Source of the DNA: Lytechinus pictus
Taxonomy: Eukaryota; Echinodermata; Echinoidea; Temnopleuroida; Toxopneustidae
Reading direction: 5' to 3'
DNA: 64,000 nt
NCBI RefSeq assembly: GCF_037042905.1
Contig: NC_087254.1
Span: 22,432,603-22,496,602, forward strand
Shown: positions 11,666 to 23,400 of the stretch, piece by piece
Position numbering within the stretch: position 1 is the first letter of the stretch
How the letters are laid out: each line of letters begins with the position of its first letter
Made by a program: the position numbers and the translations under genes
Notes under the pieces: model-generated
The model's database searches: none
Told to the model about the DNA's origin: nothing
The model's input: the letters and a program-made list of their open reading frames with translations, nothing else

Positions 11666-13132
11666 AGCCCCAGTCACATATAGACCCCGGACCACCCCGG
11701 ACCATCCCGGATCTGATCCGGGGTGGTCCGGGGAGAGATCCGTGTTGGCGCCTTGGGCATCCTTGGAGGTCCGGGGTGGTCCGTGTTGGTCCTTGAACGT
11801 CCGGGAGGCCAACACGGCAGTTTTTGACTGTCAAAAACATCCGGCGTCATCCGTGGACTGCCGGGTTGGCAAAGCCATCCGGGATGGTCCGTGTAGCTGC
11901 CGTGTAGGTCCGTGTGGCTGCCGTGTAGGTCCGTGTAGCTGCCGTGTAAGTCCGTGTGGCTGCCTGGAGTATCCTTGGCAGTCCGTGTTCTTTTTTCCCA
12001 TCAAATATTTACAACGCTATTTACTTTATGAACTTCAGTAGTTGTTAAACAGTTGACACAAACATGCTCAATTTATTTATGATTAAATGGATGATTAAAT
12101 GATTCAGGATATTTTCTTACGCTTTGGATATTGGCCCCAACCTAATATTTGTAAACTTAGTGCATGTATGAATATTTTTTTTCTCTCTTTTTTTTCTAAT
12201 ATTTACCCCAACTTTGTCTGTTATTATTATTTCACATTTCATTTTTTAAAAATATGTTATATGTATATAATTTATGTAATGTACCTGTTACATCGAAATT
12301 GTACATTAAGTGTTATACTACTGCCCTGCATCGACAGTTATGCGTCATGACCTGGGCCTATCTTAATTTTTATTATGTTTTCTATTGACTTTGTAAATTT
12401 CTTTCCTTTATTGTGATTTCAATAAAGTGATATCAAATCAAATCGAAATTAAATTTGTCGTTAAAGATTTAAAGTACTTAACAACTACTTTTAAAACAGT
12501 AAACTGTGTTGTATAAAAAAAACAGCGTTTTTACTGGTTACGGAAGTTTTGAGTTTTGATATATTTTTAAAAAACAACATAATATAATGTTGCGACAAGG
12601 ATGAGAAAAAAATAAATAAATAGATAAATAAATAAATAAAAAATTAGATAAATAAATATCAGCTCATTATTATGAACAGATTTTCATTTGCCGTGCTGGT
12701 CAATATAGCTGCCGTGTTTGTCCTTGAGCTGACGTGTTGGTCCGTGTAGCTGACGTGTTGGTCCGTGTAGCTGACGTGATGGTCCGTGTTGCTGACGCGT
12801 TGGTCCGTGTTGGTCCTTGTAGCTGACGTGTTGGTCCGTGTTGCTGACGTGTTGGTCCGTGTAGCTGACGTAATGGTCCGTGTTGCTGACGTGTTGGTCC
12901 GTGTTGCTGACGTGTTGGTCCGTGTAGCTGACGTGTAGGTCCGTGTTGCTGACGTGTCGGTCCGTGTTGACGACGTGCTCTGCCGGCATGGTCCGTGTAG
13001 ATCCGTGTGAAGCTGCCGTGTTGATGCCGTGTTTAGAGTCATCCGGGGCAAAGCTATCCCGGACCTCCCCGGATCATGCCGGCATTGCCGTGTTGATCCG
13101 TGAGGATCCGTGTCTATATGTGACTGGGGCTT
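11666..13132. mobile_element. TA-flanked TIR element built around a minisatellite
   Basis: The termini GCCCCAGTCACATATAG and CTATATGTGACTGGGGC are perfect inverted repeats, preceded by TA-AA and followed by TT-TA, so a TA target duplication fits. Inside each end lies GC-rich sequence (CCGGACCACCCCGG; CCGGACCTCCCCGG) and arrays of a CCGTGT-containing repeat: an 18-21 bp unit (GTAGCTGCCGTGTAGGTCC) at about 11886-11970 and a 21-bp unit (GACGTGTTGGTCCGTGTAGC) at about 12727-12975. The AT-rich centre (about 12000-12660) has no transposase. Long frames through the arrays are repeat artefacts. Confidence 0.8.
12690..12975. repeat. 21-bp minisatellite array
   Basis: About a dozen degenerate copies of GACGTGTTGGTCCGTGTWGCT. 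The period is a multiple of three, which is why the reverse strand stays open for 130 codons. Confidence 0.85.
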
Positions 13133-13139
13133 TAAGGAG

Positions 13140-15520
13140 AGTTACAAAATAGAGAGCGGTGGTTTACAGGTTCTTTTCCATACACCCAACAAGAAGATTA
13201 CGGCAAAGGGACTTGAAACTAATTGTTGTATACTTTTTCTTGATGCTCTCGTTGTGAGCATTCCATTGGAGAATATTTGGCATTGAGGTGGAAAGAATGT
13301 TGAACAGTGGCAGTGTGCACCTTTGGAATGTGAAATTTACAATCCTGACGAGCGTGATAAGAATGTACATCGGAATTTAGAGTAAACTAGTTTTTAAACA
13401 TTTGAGGCAATAGGCCATGATAATATTTTAACATAAAGATTGATGTACCAATTAAGTGACTTCAATGGCAATATCCCGAGTTTGTGAAATAGTGCAGGTA
13501 CGGTGCGTTCATAAAAAGAGGAACAAGTTAATGTTCTAATTATTCTCTTTTGGAGGGTTTTTGTTGTAAATGACTTGGAAAAGTATTTCCCCATGCAGTA
13601 TAACAATAAATCAGATGAGGTAATATTGTACTGATATTGTAATTCTGTGGTAGAAAATGTTTCAATCTACACTGAAAACGCCATTACCTCGAGATACTTT
13701 TAAACAAACGTTAACAATGTGAGGTCTCCAAGACAGGAACTCGTTCAGCAAAACTTCAAGAAATGAGATCAGATCATGAATATTATTATGAGATATTTTA
13801 CCTCTGGTATCATCAGTAAAAAAATGATGTAGAATTAACAATATCGTTGATGTAGATACACTAGCGTACCTACGGGGGGGGGGGGGCAGAGGGGGCAGTC
13901 TGCCCCCCCTGACGAGCCACAACCCATGCAAAGGACGTAGCCCTGCCCCCCCCCCCTGACGAGCTTGAAACCCTTTATTGCCGCCCCTGAGGAGCTTGAA
14001 GACCCTTTTTTTTTTTTTGCTTGTCAAATTTTTTTCTGGTACGAAATCCTTAATTTGTGATTGAAGACCTTTTTTTTTTTTTTTTTTTTTTTTTTGGCTT
14101 GTCAAATTTTTTGGCGGACGGTTTTGCCCCCCCCCCCCTGTGAAAAATCCCAGGTAGATAAAAAAAAGGAGGGGCCCCAATATACTGGTACTACCTTGCG
14201 GAATTCCATAATTAAAAAAGTTAGATTGCGATTTGACACCATTGACCACCACATACCTTTTCCTATTAAATAAATAACCAGTCTATACATAAGGGAAGAC
14301 CTCTTACACCATAATAACTGAGTTTATTCAACAGTATATATGATGGTCAATGATGTCGAATGCTTTAGATAAATCCATAAATATACCTAGACAGAGCTCA
14401 CGTCCATCAATAGCTTGGGCAATCTTATTACTCAAATAGAGAACACCCCTATCAGTCAAACAATTCTTTCTAAAACCAAATTGTTCTGGAATTAGTCATT
14501 CATGTTTGACAATATAACTGTACAAACGTTCATGAATTATTTTTTCAAGTATTTTAGAGAACAGGTAGTAAAGAGCAATAGGTCTGTATCATTGTCCCTT
14601 TTTTTATACACAGGTACAATTTTCGCAAGTTTCATACTTGTGGATACAATACCCTGCCTGTGAGATAGATTTGTTGAAAATATTACAAAGAGGATCCACA
14701 ATTAAATGAATAATGTGTTTCACAATAAATGATGGATGCAATATCATCATGTTCACAGGATTTAGATGATATTAACATTATGAGTAAACTTCAAAATTTC
14801 AGAGGCAGATGTGGGTGTGAGGAAAAGTGAAGTATTACCATGGTTCCCTTTCAGAAATTTAGATAAAGAACATTCAGTATAATCAGGAATATTTTCATTA
14901 ATTCTTATACCTATTCTAGAAAAAAAAATTGAATTTCGCAGCTTTATGAATATCTGAAGTAAGATGTATGTTTTCATAGTGTATATTTGATGGTAAAACA
15001 TTTTTTTCTTGCTTTATTTATATTCACCAGTTTTATTATCAGAGTTATAATTGAGCAGGTCTATGTTAAAATCACCAAGAGATAAAGATCTATTTTCTCA
15101 CAATGGATATCACCAAGATATTTATCAACTCTATCCTGGAAATAAGTGATATCTGAGTCAGGAGTTTTGTATAAGCATCCGACAACTGTAGGTTTTCCCG
15201 TATCTTGCTTGAGTTCAATCAATAAGGATTCACATATCGTGTCATGTACCGAATAATCATGTAGTACATTGAAAACAAGGGAGTATAATATACAGTGCTA
15301 CACATCCACCATTATGATATTTTCTGTTCCTGCAAATGTGAATAAGATTGTAACCATCAATATTAAAAAAGATTAATGACAGTATTAGCTATAAACCATG
15401 TTTCAGATATTGCGATAATAGAAAAACTGAATTCCATAGATTTCAAGAAGATAAGAATTTCATCAAAGTTGCGGGGAAGACTTTGTGCATTGAGATGCAG
15501 AAGAGAAAGCCCTTAATTTG
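13140..15520 (-). mobile_element. Degraded APE-type non-LTR retrotransposon
   Basis: Reading the minus strand from 15520 downward gives, in order, endonuclease-like pieces (INIDGYNLIHICRNR, then LLGDFNIDLLNYNSDNKTG near 15050-15080), RT finger/palm pieces (SMKLAKIVPVYKKRDNDT, FGFRKNCLTDRG, FMDLSKAFDIIDHHI near 14340-14400), a GIPQGS...LGPLLFFIY block near 14140-14220, a decayed active-site-like FTDDT near 13815 and C-terminal KRIIRTLTCSSFYERT near 13520. Many frameshifts and stops show it is inactive. It is interrupted by an insertion at about 13862-14160. Confidence 0.85.
13862..14160. mobile_element. Poly-G/poly-C bounded insertion in the LINE
   Basis: The RT frame breaks between the GIPQGS block and the FTDDT block at a segment that begins TAGCGTACCTACGG followed by a G run and ends in a C run near 14128-14138. 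It contains three degenerate repeats of CCCCCCCTGACGAGC with TTGAAGACC plus T runs. It looks like a small non-coding element; the boundaries are approximate. Confidence 0.55.
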
Positions 15521-15730
15521 TTCATATTATGATATTTTACAGTGAAGACAATTCACAATAAGCCAGTTCGTATTCCTTTCTGCGCATGATCAAATTTGCG
15601 CATATGATCAGAGGAAGGTCATTGGTACTGATTACTGAAGTGACATGGTGGTTTAAAATTTAATGAGATAAGCACCAACTTTGATGCCTTGATTATTCAT
15701 ATATTCTTTTGAATTGTGTTTTTCATTTAC

Positions 15731-15849
15731 ATCCACAAAAAACAACAATGCGTCCACGAACGACTGGTATTTCACAGTTTGCAAAGTACATGTACTTTGC
15801 AAACTGTGAATACCAGTCGTTCGTGGACGCATTGTTGTTTTTTGTGGAT
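15731..15849. repeat. Near-perfect 119-bp hairpin (spacerless inverted repeat)
   Basis: The left arm 15731-15790 and right arm 15791-15849 are reverse complements except for a single base missing in the right arm. The centre is GTACATGTAC, with no loop sequence. The arms contain GCGTCCACGAACGACTGG and its complement. No coding function. It may be a foldback element or a foldback artefact of sequencing or assembly. Confidence 0.9.
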
Positions 15850-15887
15850 TTTTTATTGTGCAACATGCTATTAATATACTCTAGTCA

Positions 15888-16054
15888 CCTGGGGGGCGTT
15901 TCATGAAAGGACTTGTCGGATGTTTTATCCGACAAGGCCCATTTTATCCGACAGTTACCATAGTAACAGTATACCTCTCAGCCAATCAACATCAGAGAAA
16001 GAAGTCAGATCTGACAACTTGTCGGATGAAAATGTTGATGAAACACTCCCCAGG
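15888..16054. mobile_element. MITE 'GGGGCRTTTCAT', copy 1
   Basis: About 165 bp with TIRs CCTGGGGGGCGTTTCAT and ATGAAACACTCCCCAGG. The inside carries repeated TTATCCGACA and CTTGTCGGA motifs. A second copy in the same orientation lies 1.1 kb downstream at 16986-17148. Non-coding. Confidence 0.85.
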
Positions 16055-16985
16055 TCTATTCAATTTCTTCATCCTGCTATGTAAGGCATGCTTTCGTAAT
16101 ATCTTGCTTTGAAATCTGCCTATCATAATGAAAGAAATAAAAGGTCATTTGACCCAAATTGTCCATGAAGTAACTACGAACTGGTCTATTACTATTATCA
16201 ATAACAGGCTGTGTATACCATCCTCAATTCCTCATTATTAATATTAAGATATTGATGCTGAGTGCATTCAGAAATTGGCATAATTGACAATATTGAAGGA
16301 ATCTACAGGCAAAGTCAATCACACAAACAGTAACATACACATAATACACTACTGTAGTTTTGTACATGCAACTCTAAAAAGAAACTAAAAATCTGCAACT
16401 TTAGATCATTAGATACTTCAGCTGTTTGGAATCATCTTAATTCTGTTAAATATGTAGATCAAGAAATGGACAAAATATGTATTAAAAGGTGCATTTAAGT
16501 GGTGAGAAGAACAACAATGAAAGGCACTACAAATAATTCATGAATGAATTTAAGCAAGGACTTAGAAAATCTCCCAAGTCCAAGATGATGTGACAGCTGC
16601 TTGGTAATATATGTACACTCAAATGATCAGATTGCTAGTTTCAGAAAGTCATCACTACCCGGGATCACTACACTTCATAAGATGTTTCCTAGAGGTAGCA
16701 TCTTGATTGTTCATGTAAAGTATTTCAATATTGTAATGATATTTTGTACTTTTCATTTTTGTGTAGGCCTATAATTAATTGTCAAAGCCATTTGGACCAA
16801 AATTTCGCTGGATGTATACATTAACCAATAAAAGAATCATGAATCTTGAATACTATGAATAGGGGCCCAATTACAAAAAAGGTGAAAAAGTTAACATACC
16901 TCATCAATAAAATCAAGGAAAGTTATCATCTAACAACTTTATTTCTTTCGGACGAAAAAATGTTTACAAAATGCCCCAGTCACTC
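16055..16985. other. Intergenic between the two MITE copies
   Basis: AT-rich, no exon recognised. Part of 16430-16830 carries sequence like that found at retroelement 3' ends (TTAATTGTCAAAGCC..., ACCAATAAAAGAATC) but I cannot classify it. Confidence 0.4.
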
Positions 16986-17148
16986 CCGGGGGGGCATTTC
17001 ATGAAAGGACTTGTCGGACGTTTTATCCGACAAGTCCCATTTTATCCGACAGTTACCATAGGAACAGTGCCTCTCAGCCAATCAAAATCATGGAAAGATG
17101 TCAGATCTGACAACTTGTCGGATGAAAATATTGATGAAACGCTCCCCC
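16986..17148. mobile_element. MITE 'GGGGCRTTTCAT', copy 2
   Basis: Ends GGGGGGGCATTTCATGAAAG and GATGAAACGCTCCCCC. It is nearly identical over its length to the copy at 15888-16054. It stops about 125 bp before the TATA-like box of the IDO gene, so it could contribute promoter sequence. Confidence 0.85.
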
Positions 17149-17199
17149 GAAATCACACCGTAATTACTTGGGACACGCCCACTATATCCTAGGGGGTAT

Positions 17200-17371
17200 T
17201 TGTGCGTGTGCATGTGTGCGGCGCGGCGGGCGGTACGGTACGGTGCGGCGGCGCGGCGCAACTAGCTGGCTGTATTAAATCCGACACCACCGTTCATAAT
17301 AATATATCTGCACCGCTCGCAAGGCCAACGTCAAAGAAAGCCAAGTTTTCCTTCCTTTTGGTATTACACCA
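17200..17371 (+). promoter_or_regulatory. IDO putative core promoter and 5' UTR
   Basis: A GC-rich, CpG-dense block (about 17216-17265, with GCGGCGGGCGG and GGTACGGTACGG) is followed by TATTAAAT at 17273-17280, about 92 bp before the ATG. If TATTAAAT acts as a TATA box, transcription would start near 17300 with a 5' UTR of about 70 nt. An ACGCCCAC GC-box-like site lies near 17174. This is inference from base composition and spacing. Confidence 0.45.
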
Positions 17372-17494
17372 ATGGATCGAAATCCAAGCGAGATTAACAT
17401 GGAAGATGAAAGTGATAACCGATATGCATGCATTCCAAAATTAGATGATTACAGTGCTTCACCGACATTTGGATTCGTCGAGGAATCGCCTTCG
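17372..17494 (+). CDS. IDO: IDO coding exon 1
   Basis: Residues 1-41, [20 protein letters not shown] to VEESPS, then donor GTAAGT. It includes the FGFVEE segment that precedes the family's LPxxxxxW motif. A second in-frame Met at residue 10 could serve as start; I chose the first because it gives the longest open frame after the promoter-like region. Confidence 0.88.
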
Positions 17495-20400
17495 GTAAGT
17501 TCATTTCTTTTTCGCCTGAACTGTCGGCAGGGAATGCAGGGGAGCTCCGATAAAGTGCAGCTAGGTTGCTGTCCTGTTTTATATCACTGTGCCGGTGGCC
17601 GTGTGGGTGCGTGCTGCTGATTTATATTGCCCCAGGCATATTATTTATTATTGCAGTAGGTTAACTTTAATAAGTCTATCAGTCAGCAGCTTCAATAGGC
17701 CCTAATTGAATGCACGATGCTAAAATGCATTGTGAAAAACTTGATTGCTTTTTTTGGCGACAGTGGTGTAATACTAAAAAATTATTGTAGCATAAACATA
17801 GCATAGGAAAGATTTATGAATGTTATCTAGTGACTAGAGAATCTGGTCTATATGTATTGGTATTTGAATTAATTGTCCCTCTCTTCTAATGCACGTGTAT
17901 GTTTTGGGAGTGGAAGGATGCATGTCACCAGCAATGACGAAAATGAAATAAATGGTGCTCGGTGAAAGGAATGGTGACTGGAGTGGAGAATGAGAGAGCA
18001 AAGCCAAAGGAATTTATTTCATAAGTACTCGGTCTCCTATTAGTACTATTCATCTACCAGAATAACTAAAATTCGAGCTGAAAAATCAACCTCAAAATCA
18101 GGACATCTTTGGCTGGACTGAAATACTGAGGGTGAAAACCGATAAATGCTCCTCGATAATCAAATTAAGAAAATAGGAAATGTAAGGAAATACTGGTCAT
18201 GAATAGACAGGAATAACCGTCGTTTCTGGGGATTTCCTTAACAATTTCTGACACTTCACTATAATCCCCATTCACTGACAGTAGTTCGTTAGTGCGAGCT
18301 CGCATTTGTTATCACGTCCACCAATTCGCCGACTAGTACTGTCCAGACTTCAATATTTTTTTTTAAATCGAATTTACAGTCTAAGGATTTAGAAACTACC
18401 TAAATAATGTCTTGAATATGTAAAAAATAAGGAAATATGAAAAAAGGAGATCAAAAGGTATGAAAATAGTACTTTACCGATGTTTACTTGTCTTGGTCAA
18501 GTTGGTCTCGAGAATCACCCCCAAAATGGCAGCCAAAATATGAGATATCTACCAACGAACGGAGAGGGCGTCAACAATTTACGAATGTGATATCGATATT
18601 GCTTTCGATATTATACGATCTGCTCCATATATGCGAGCTAAACCGCTACAATCACAGGTAGCAGACGACATTTGATATATCGAGACATTAAAAAGTTAAT
18701 AAGGATAATGACGTCATTCAAGATGGCGACTTGCAAGAAAAACCATCAGTTTAGGTGAAAATGTCTTCGATGAAAGATTTCTCAATCATCCAGAGGAATT
18801 TTTTCAATTACTCCGGTCCAAGGTACGCAATTACTTAAGTTATTTATATTTCCCTGATAATGGAAACCATGAAACTGTAAATTTCGCTCAAAAACAGTTT
18901 TAAATCGCGACCTATAAAACGTTAGTTCACTTATACGTTGTCTATAGCCACGTGCCGACAACTCTTCAGTCTATGTATTGGTGAGTGGAGCCAACGTAGT
19001 TCAGCGGAACAACCAAAATACAGAGACTGAAGCTTTTGGTCTAGGTCATGAAATGTACTTCTTTAATATTTTCATAATATATTGTCCAGGTTTTCACTGT
19101 ACCCCCCTGTACATCTTAAGTATAGTTAGTGATTGTATTACCGAATGGTCTTGTATTACCTAACTTGCGCATCGTACGCATCAGAAAATAATTTCATACA
19201 CTCAAAACTTTGCAACATCCTTCCAAATGGAACTTCAATAGAAAGATGATGAAAAATGGTCAAAAACACATTTTTAAAGTCTTAATATTCGAAAAATTAT
19301 AAAATATGGTCAAAATAGCTCATCAGTGATTTTGTTGTTTTCTCAACTTTTCCCATAGAAAACACACATTCGGTACTGGTATAATACGATACCTTTTTCA
19401 AGTGACCAGAATATTTCACATGCGAAGAGGGGTCCGATTGGAAGCTATTATCGTAAAAAGGAAAAACGATTTTGGAAAAAATGTTTACAATTACATATTT
19501 ATATTTTGTAGGTAATTGTGTATTTATGGTGAAAGTTTGGTGAATTTTATAGAATTTTTTCAGAATAATGTGTTTGATATGATTGAATTCATGAAAAGTG
19601 TTTGGTAATAGGCCTACGATCCACTACCATTAACCCAGGGAGCTCCGGCCCGCTTCGTGCCCAGGAGTCGACCGTGCAAAATGAGGGAGACACTGGGATA
19701 GATTTGGGGTCTCAATAGTAATCTTAATGATATGTGGAAACAGAAATTATGCACTTACCACGATTATATGGATGAAGGTCTATCGTGACACACAAATCCT
19801 GACATCGAGGCACAGACTGGAACCTAAAAAACCGAAAAGTTCTGTCGCAATACCTCTCCTTTAAATATTCAAAACAAAATGGCCATCGAGACCGAGGCTA
19901 TATTTTGTTTTTTTTGTGGTTCCAGTCTGTGCCTCGATGTCAGGATTTGTATGTCACGATAGACCTTCATCCATATACATGTAATCGTGGTAAGTGCATA
20001 ATTTCTGTTTCCCCGTTTTTTTAATATTAAGATTACTATTGAGACCCCAATCTACCCCAGTCCCGTGTCTCCCTCGTTTTGCACGGTCGAATCTCCCTGG
20101 ATTACACTACCATATGATGTTTACTGCATGTATCGTGTGATCTTTGTGTGTATGATAGACATTCTAAATTATATTTTGTGAACAAAAATGAATTTCCATC
20201 TGTGCTTGATTGCACATATGGTCAATAAAAACATCTTGATCTGAATATCCAGGCATTTGAAAGATTTCATTTGTATTTCCCATCTGGGCGGGAAATTACA
20301 TGTACCTATTTCTCTAAATGAAGTATTGTAGGTTTGGAATGTGTAAAAAGAAATAAATTCTAGTATCATCTTGTGAATAAATTTACAGGCAACAATAAGA

Positions 20401-23400
20401 ATAATATGATTTGTTTGTTGCACTGCCACTGTCAAACTACTGACTACCTGTACCAGTATTCTGTTAAATTATTTTCTGTATTTTGAAGACCATGCTGTGA
20501 AATCCCTTGTGCGTACATGCACAGTCAGTGCATGGATCCCAGAAAAAGGGAAATTATGTTAAAAATTCTTCACAAATATTATTATCAAGTAAAGCTTAGA
20601 CTCTCCTCTTCCATTGGTGTGATTCTGATGTTTCAGTATCTTCATGCATGAGTGATTAAAATCAATTTTAAAAAGGATATACAAAGAATTATTTGGAGGA
20701 AGGTATCTGAATTTTATAACACAGGATGAGGTTTTCAATTTCTGCTATTAAAGGGATGGTCCGGGCTGAAAATATTTATATCTAAATAAATAGAGTAGAA
20801 TTCACAGAGCAAAATGCTAAAAATTTCATCAAAATCGGATAACAATTAGAGAAGTTATTGAATTTTAAATTTTATCAATATTTTGTGAAAACAGTTATAT
20901 GCACATCGTCATAATATTCATTAGGTGGGCTGATGATGTATTACATGAAATCATAAATGTTTCATGTATGCATAAATGATGTGTCTCCATTATGATTAAA
21001 TAAGTTGTGGCAATAAATAACTAATGCATTTAATCAGTTGTCAATCCATTTGTTTTTAGTTCTTGGTAGAAAAAAATTGAATAAACCTAATTTCCTATAA
21101 TAAAATACAAAACAACAAGTGGGGAAATTACATCATCAGCCCGTCTAATGAATATTCATAAAGACTGCCTAGAACTGTTTCAGCGGAATAATGCAAATCT
21201 TTAAAATTCAATAACTTTGTTAGCTGATTTTGATCAAATTTTCAGCAATATCTCCTGCCTGGACCATCCCTTTAAATTGATTTCTGCTTCATTTTCTAGT
21301 CCAGTAGGTGTGCTCTTTAATTTGATTTGTCAATGCAAAAAAAAGTTAGGCAGCTTAGGCCTATATTTATTCTTTGGCTTAATACTTGAATTTAAAATAT
21401 ATATTTTTTTTTCAAATGAAGTTGATTTTACAGGCTACATGTAGCTGTTGGAATTGCTTGCCACTCTGCACAAATCCTGTATTAAACCATGCTAATGCTA
21501 TTGTAACAATAGGCAATTATATGTAATTATAGAAATTCAAGCCTTATTTTCAATGAAATATTTTTTTTATTCTGTGTTTTTTCCCCATTGCTCAAGGTAT
21601 CATATTGAGAGCAGATATATAGATCTTTGAAGACATGTATTTGTCTTTTTAGAATCTAGATATCTTTTTACTCGCTAGTGCATTTATAAAAAGAATGAGG
21701 CTTCATGTGAAAGAAGAGATTCTAAGCTTTACACTTGTACTTGACCGTATGTTGTATATTTGTTTGTGATTATTTAAGTTTTAACAATTTTTGTTGTTTT
21801 ATTATTGGATGCACTGTATTGCATTGCATTGTAATATTCTGAGGTCTGCAATGTCTTGTTTTTATTGTTTCAGCTTGATCTTCCTGAATACTTTCAGCCA
21901 TGGGTTGAATTGGCCACCCATGTTGAAGAACTTATAAGGAATGGCCAGATCAGGAGAGAGATACAACAGGTAGGTAAATATAGAGCGTGTGGTTTTAAAA
22001 AAAGAAAAGAAAATTACTGCACATACATGTCGTTGCACATCAGGAAAAAAGTAATCTAAAAAAAACTTAATCAACAAAGAATCAATAATAGTATCAAAAT
22101 ATTAAAGTATTGGTTACGTAGGCGAAAGAAAATACAAGACGATGGGACGGTGCTGAAAACCACAAATTTATCATTTGGCTGAACCAATGATACATTGTAA
22201 ATGTTTTCAGCAATCTCCTATCGTCTTTTCTTCGTCGATAGAAGTTTTTTATTGGGGGGATAAATTAGCATTTCCGTATCATTTCAGAACACTGAGCGTG
22301 ATCCTGATTTTAAGACTTTATTCATGAAGGTTTCTCCAGTTTTATAACTTGTCTTTTCTTTCCTATTCAAAAGGGTTTCAACTGAAGGTTTGTCTGTTAA
22401 ATCCACAAGGTTTCATCATTCTTTAAGTAGGTTTCAAATAGATTCATTGAAGGTCAGCAACATTTGCTCTCATAGAAAAATACTACACAGTAGGCGAAGG
22501 CCTAAAGCCTAACCTTGGAATGTGAATACCATATAATCCTAATTCTCAGTCTCACATGTTACATTAACCTTATCAATGCTTCTTTGACAACTATAGCCAT
22601 AGTACATCCCCCTATCCTCTTACTTCTTTACATATTTTAGATGTCTTTTGGCACGTTTAAGCTTCATTTGCAAGGGACAGAATGAATGTTTTGAAATGAT
22701 CATTGTAAACACACTTCCAGGAAGTACATTTCTTACCATGCTACATTGACATAGGACAGCCCTGAGAGGTCAAGTGCTGGGGGAGGGGCATGCTTTTTCA
22801 AAATGAGTAATTGTGATGTTATATTGATATAACTGGAAACTCATATTGACGTCATTTAAATGCATAAAATTGGGGGAGGGGGTATTGGCCGGGGCTCTTT
22901 TCCATTGGTTAAAGCACCCTGAACAAGGATTGAAGGGCAGGAAGCAAAAAGAATATTACCATCTACTGTACACTACTAAGTTTATTGTCTGATATTAGCA
23001 ATTGTCTGATTTTGGCCTGACAAGCATATTTGTCAGGCTGATTCTAATTCACATCGAATGGGATTAAAAGGAGTTTTGCTCATTCACCCTCTAGACAGGG
23101 TTACACCCAGTTGCTCAACTTGTTCACAATTTTTCTCATTTTTTTTACACCACATTATGCAAAACATACCTTTCTAGGTCAATTTCTCCTCAGTTAAGTA
23201 GATTTCTTTTGTTCCCAAAATAGTTCACTTGGACAGAGGTTACTGATTGCTCGCTCACTATTGTCACTTGCATAATAAGCATGGTTCATCAAACTCAACA
23301 GCAAAATCATGGGCATTTTCACCACAGATGGACACAGAGGCAAAAAAATCAAGTTGATATTCATGTCAAATGCTTTATGTTTTTTAATAAAACAAGACCT

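Noticed and set aside
11385..13051. Several 80-150-codon open frames on both strands
   Set aside because: They follow the 21-bp minisatellite and CA-rich tracts; the period is a multiple of three, which keeps frames open without coding.
13662..14252. 196-codon minus-strand frame with an RT-like motif
   Set aside because: It is a chance fusion of decayed LINE RT pieces through an inserted G/C-run element, not an intact gene.
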